From the NCBI GenBank assembly GCA_028292075.1, contig JAQGNA010000310.1, positions 1-15,897 on the forward strand: 15,897 bases of DNA, given 5' to 3'. Shown piece by piece: positions 13,820 through 15,897 of this stretch. The DNA comes from Rhodoferax sp. (lineage in GTDB: Bacteria > Pseudomonadota > Gammaproteobacteria > Burkholderiales > Burkholderiaceae). Positions within the stretch are counted from its first letter, which is position 1. Every line of letters begins with the position of its first letter. The notes beneath the pieces are model-generated. The model saw only the letters and a program-made list of their open reading frames with translations, did no database searches and was not told the DNA's origin. The translations under genes and the position numbers were made by a program.

Positions 13820-13848
13820 ACGCCTCCATCCATTCAAGGAGTTCCACC

Positions 13849-14907
13849 ATGGACACCCATCTCGAGATGCGCGGCATCACCAAGCGCTTCGGCCATGTCG
13901 ACGCCTTGGTCGACGTGAACCTGGCCGTGGCGCGCGGCGAATTCGTCTGCCTGCTCGGCCCCTCCGGCTGCGGCAAGACCACGCTGCTGCGCATCATCGC
14001 CGGCTTCGAACAGGCCAGCGGCGGGCAGCTGCTGCTGGACGGCAACGACATCAACCACGTGCCGCCGCACCAGCGCGGCTTCGGCATGGTGTTCCAGTCG
14101 CTGGCGCTGTTCCCGCACATGACGGTGGCGGAGAACATTGCCTACGGCATGAAGCTCAAGGGCGTGGCGCCGGCGCAGCGCGCGAGCCGCGTCGAGGAAC
14201 TGCTGCACATGGTGCAGTTGCCGGCGATCGCCGACCGGCCGGTGTCGGCACTCTCGGGCGGACAGCGCCAGCGCGTGGCCATTGCCCGCGCGCTGGCCGT
14301 GCCGCCCAAGCTGTTCCTGCTGGACGAGCCGTTGTCGGCGCTCGACGCCCAGCTGCGCGACAGCATGCAGATCGAGCTGCGCCAGCTGCAGCAGCAGTTC
14401 GGGGTGACCACCATCGTGGTCACGCACGACCAGCACGAGGCCATGATGCTGGCCGACCGCCTGGTGGTGCTCAAGGGCGGGCGGGTGCAGCAGTGCGACA
14501 CGCCTTCCGCGGTCTACCGAAAGCCGGCTAACGCCTTCGTGGCGGAGTTCCTGGGCGCGGCCAACCTGCTGCCGGGCGTGGTGCGCGGCCCCGACCGGAT
14601 CGACGTCATGGGCCAGCCCATGACCCTGCCCACCCGCCTGGCCGCCGGCACCGCGGTGACGCTGGCAGTGCGCTCCGAAGACATCCGCTTCGAGCTGAAC
14701 CCGACCGGCCTGAGGAAGCGGCCGAACGGCATGGCCGGGGAGATCGACTTCCTGCGCGACCTCGGCGCGAAGTCGGAGCTCATCCTCAAGTGCGGGGAGG
14801 CGCGGCTGCGCTGCCACGGCAGCGACGGGTTGTTCCAGCAGGCGCAGTGCGGGCAGAAGGTGGAAGTGCTTTTCGACGCCGAGCGCTGCTCGGTGTTCGC
14901 GAACTGA
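13849..14907 (+). CDS. ABC transporter ATP-binding protein (PotA type)
   Basis: The 352-residue ATPase powers the importer. Motifs in order: Walker A GPSGCGKT at 37-44, Q-loop Q83, ABC signature LSGGQRQR at 135-142, Walker B LFLLDE ending at the catalytic E160, D-loop SALD, and H-loop H193. From about residue 235 to 350 there is a TOBE-type regulatory domain (AVRSEDIRF at 273-281), as in PotA and MalK-like proteins. AAGGAG lies 7 bases before the ATG, a stronger site than either permease has. All hydrolytic residues are intact. It sits between the second permease and the cyclodeaminase-family gene, 9 bases from the latter. Automatic naming would call it a spermidine/putrescine ATPase; the real substrate depends on the binding protein. 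Confidence 0.96.
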   Translation: MDTHLEMRGITKRFGHVDALVDVNLAVARGEFVCLLGPSGCGKTTLLRIIAGFEQASGGQLLLDGNDINHVPPHQRGFGMVFQSLALFPHMTVAENIAYGMKLKGVAPAQRASRVEELLHMVQLPAIADRPVSALSGGQRQRVAIARALAVPPKLFLLDEPLSALDAQLRDSMQIELRQLQQQFGVTTIVVTHDQHEAMMLADRLVVLKGGRVQQCDTPSAVYRKPANAFVAEFLGAANLLPGVVRGPDRIDVMGQPMTLPTRLAAGTAVTLAVRSEDIRFELNPTGLRKRPNGMAGEIDFLRDLGAKSELILKCGEARLRCHGSDGLFQQAQCGQKVEVLFDAERCSVFAN

Positions 14908-14916
14908 CGCGCGACC

Positions 14917-15897
14917 ATGACGACCGAAACTTCATCCGACGCGCCCCTGCGGTTCATCGACGCCGCAACGGTGGCCCGCCTGCTGCCCTGGCCCGAACTG
15001 CTGCAGGCCCTGCAGGACGCCTTTGCCGCCACCGACCTGAGCACGCCACCGCGCGGCCACTACCACATGCAGGGCCTGGCGCAGGAGGCGACGCCGGTGC
15101 TGCTGTCGATGCCGGCCTGGAGCGCGCGCCTGGGCGTCGGCGTCAAGCTCGTCAGCGTGTACCCCGACAACCACACCCGCGGCCTGCCTTCGATCCATGG
15201 GCTCTACGTGTTGAACGACGGCCTGACCGGCCGGCCGCAGGCGGTGCTGGAAGCCGGCGAGCTCACCGCCCGTCGAACGGCCGCGGCATCGGCCCTGGCC
15301 AGCCGCTACCTGTCGCGCCCCGACAGCCGCACGCTGCTGATGGTGGGCACCGGCCGGCTGTCGCAATACCTGCCGCTGGCCCATGCCCAGGTGCGGCCGA
15401 TCGAACGGGTTCTGGTATGGGGCCGCAGCGCCGCCAAGGCCGAGGAAAGCGCACTCGCGCTGCGCGCAGCGGGCCTGCATGCCGAGGCCGTGTCCTCGTT
15501 GCCCGAGGCTTGCGCCCAGGCCGACATCGTGAGCTGTGCCACGCTGTCGGCCAGCGCGCTGATCCAGGGCACGTGGCTGCGCCCCGGCACCCACGTGGAC
15601 CTGGTCGGTGCGTTCACGCCGAAGATGCGCGAGGCCGACGACGCCGTGTTCACCCGCGCCGCCGCCATCTGGTGCGACACCCTGGCCGGTGGCCTGACCG
15701 AGGCCGGCGACATCGTGCAGGCGATGGCTTCGGGTGCGCTGCAGAAGGAACGCATCGCCGGCGAACTGGCCGACCTGTGCCGTGCCGGCGCGCCGCCGCG
15801 GCGGCAGGCGGGCGACATCACCGTATTCAAGTCCGTCGGCGCCTCGCTCGAAGACCTGGCGGCCGCGCGGCTGTGCCTGGAGCGCTTCGAGCGCCTG
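14917..15897 (+). CDS. Ornithine cyclodeaminase/mu-crystallin family protein (3' end beyond window)
   Basis: The frame from the ATG at 14917 stays open to the right edge, giving 327 residues. It is close to full family length, so only a short tail is missing. Family landmarks: K77 in GVKLVSVYP, GLPSIHGLYVLND at 89-101, LTARRTAAAS at 116-125, a nucleotide-binding loop GTGRLS at 144-149, WGRS at 168-171, D228 in HVDLVGAF with FTPKMREADD following, and FKSVG at 304-308. K77 and D228 correspond to the catalytic Lys and Asp of ornithine cyclodeaminase. Relatives include cyclodeaminases, alanine dehydrogenases and NAD(P)H-dependent reductases of cyclic imines such as delta1-pyrroline-2-carboxylate; sequence alone does not separate them. 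It follows the ATPase stop by 9 bases and is surely co-transcribed with the importer, so it probably acts on the imported compound. Confidence 0.92.
   Translation, partial: MTTETSSDAPLRFIDAATVARLLPWPELLQALQDAFAATDLSTPPRGHYHMQGLAQEATPVLLSMPAWSARLGVGVKLVSVYPDNHTRGLPSIHGLYVLNDGLTGRPQAVLEAGELTARRTAAASALASRYLSRPDSRTLLMVGTGRLSQYLPLAHAQVRPIERVLVWGRSAAKAEESALALRAAGLHAEAVSSLPEACAQADIVSCATLSASALIQGTWLRPGTHVDLVGAFTPKMREADDAVFTRAAAIWCDTLAGGLTEAGDIVQAMASGALQKERIAGELADLCRAGAPPRRQAGDITVFKSVGASLEDLAAARLCLERFERL

Overview
The window is a high-GC bacterial chromosome segment. Its gene content (a Bug/TctC periplasmic binding protein with no membrane partners nearby, two LysR regulators, a DUF3616 protein, an HPP-CBS protein, and an ABC uptake operon ending in an ornithine cyclodeaminase-family gene) points to a Betaproteobacterium of the order Burkholderiales, probably a Comamonadaceae relative such as Variovorax. 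The genus is inferred from style and content and was not measured. Thirteen complete protein genes and two that touch or may touch an edge account for nearly all bases. No gap between genes exceeds about 160 bases. I saw no RNA gene, CRISPR array, insertion sequence or phage gene.

Bases 1-1197 hold a secreted DUF3616 protein that converges on the next block. Bases 1256-7428 look like a catabolic locus for an unidentified acid or lactone. On the minus strand are a LysR regulator and, downstream of it, an enolase-superfamily enzyme of the mandelate racemase subgroup with every catalytic residue recognisable. Divergent from them is a tight plus-strand run: a LigI-like amidohydrolase, a short-chain dehydrogenase, a Bug solute-binding protein, a cysteine-free carboxymuconolactone-decarboxylase-family protein, and a protein with an EthD-like C-terminal segment. 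A plausible reading is periplasmic capture of an organic acid, then oxidation, lactone opening and dehydration under LysR control, but the substrate cannot be read from the sequence.

Bases 7429-9884 hold a strong hairpin followed by two overlapping genes, a DMT/EamA exporter and an HPP-CBS membrane protein. The second overlaps the tail of a convergent LysR gene (9833-10705). That LysR gene is divergent from a five-gene operon (10848 to the right edge): a PotD-like binding protein with a Tat-like signal, two permeases, an ATPase, and an ornithine cyclodeaminase-family enzyme cut by the window edge. This looks like import of a small nitrogenous compound coupled to an imine-reductase or cyclodeaminase-type step.

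The most unusual sequence feature is in the first permease gene. Its N-terminal coding region appears to contain a dispersed palindromic repeat that is translated in frame, giving the peptides VHPELVDG and LRRAQPER. Smaller curiosities are a 10-bp-armed hairpin carrying two copies of GTGCGCAC, a 16-bp tandem duplication, a hexanucleotide repeat encoding Ala-Asp, and a four-unit F-S-H-A repeat inside a signal peptide.
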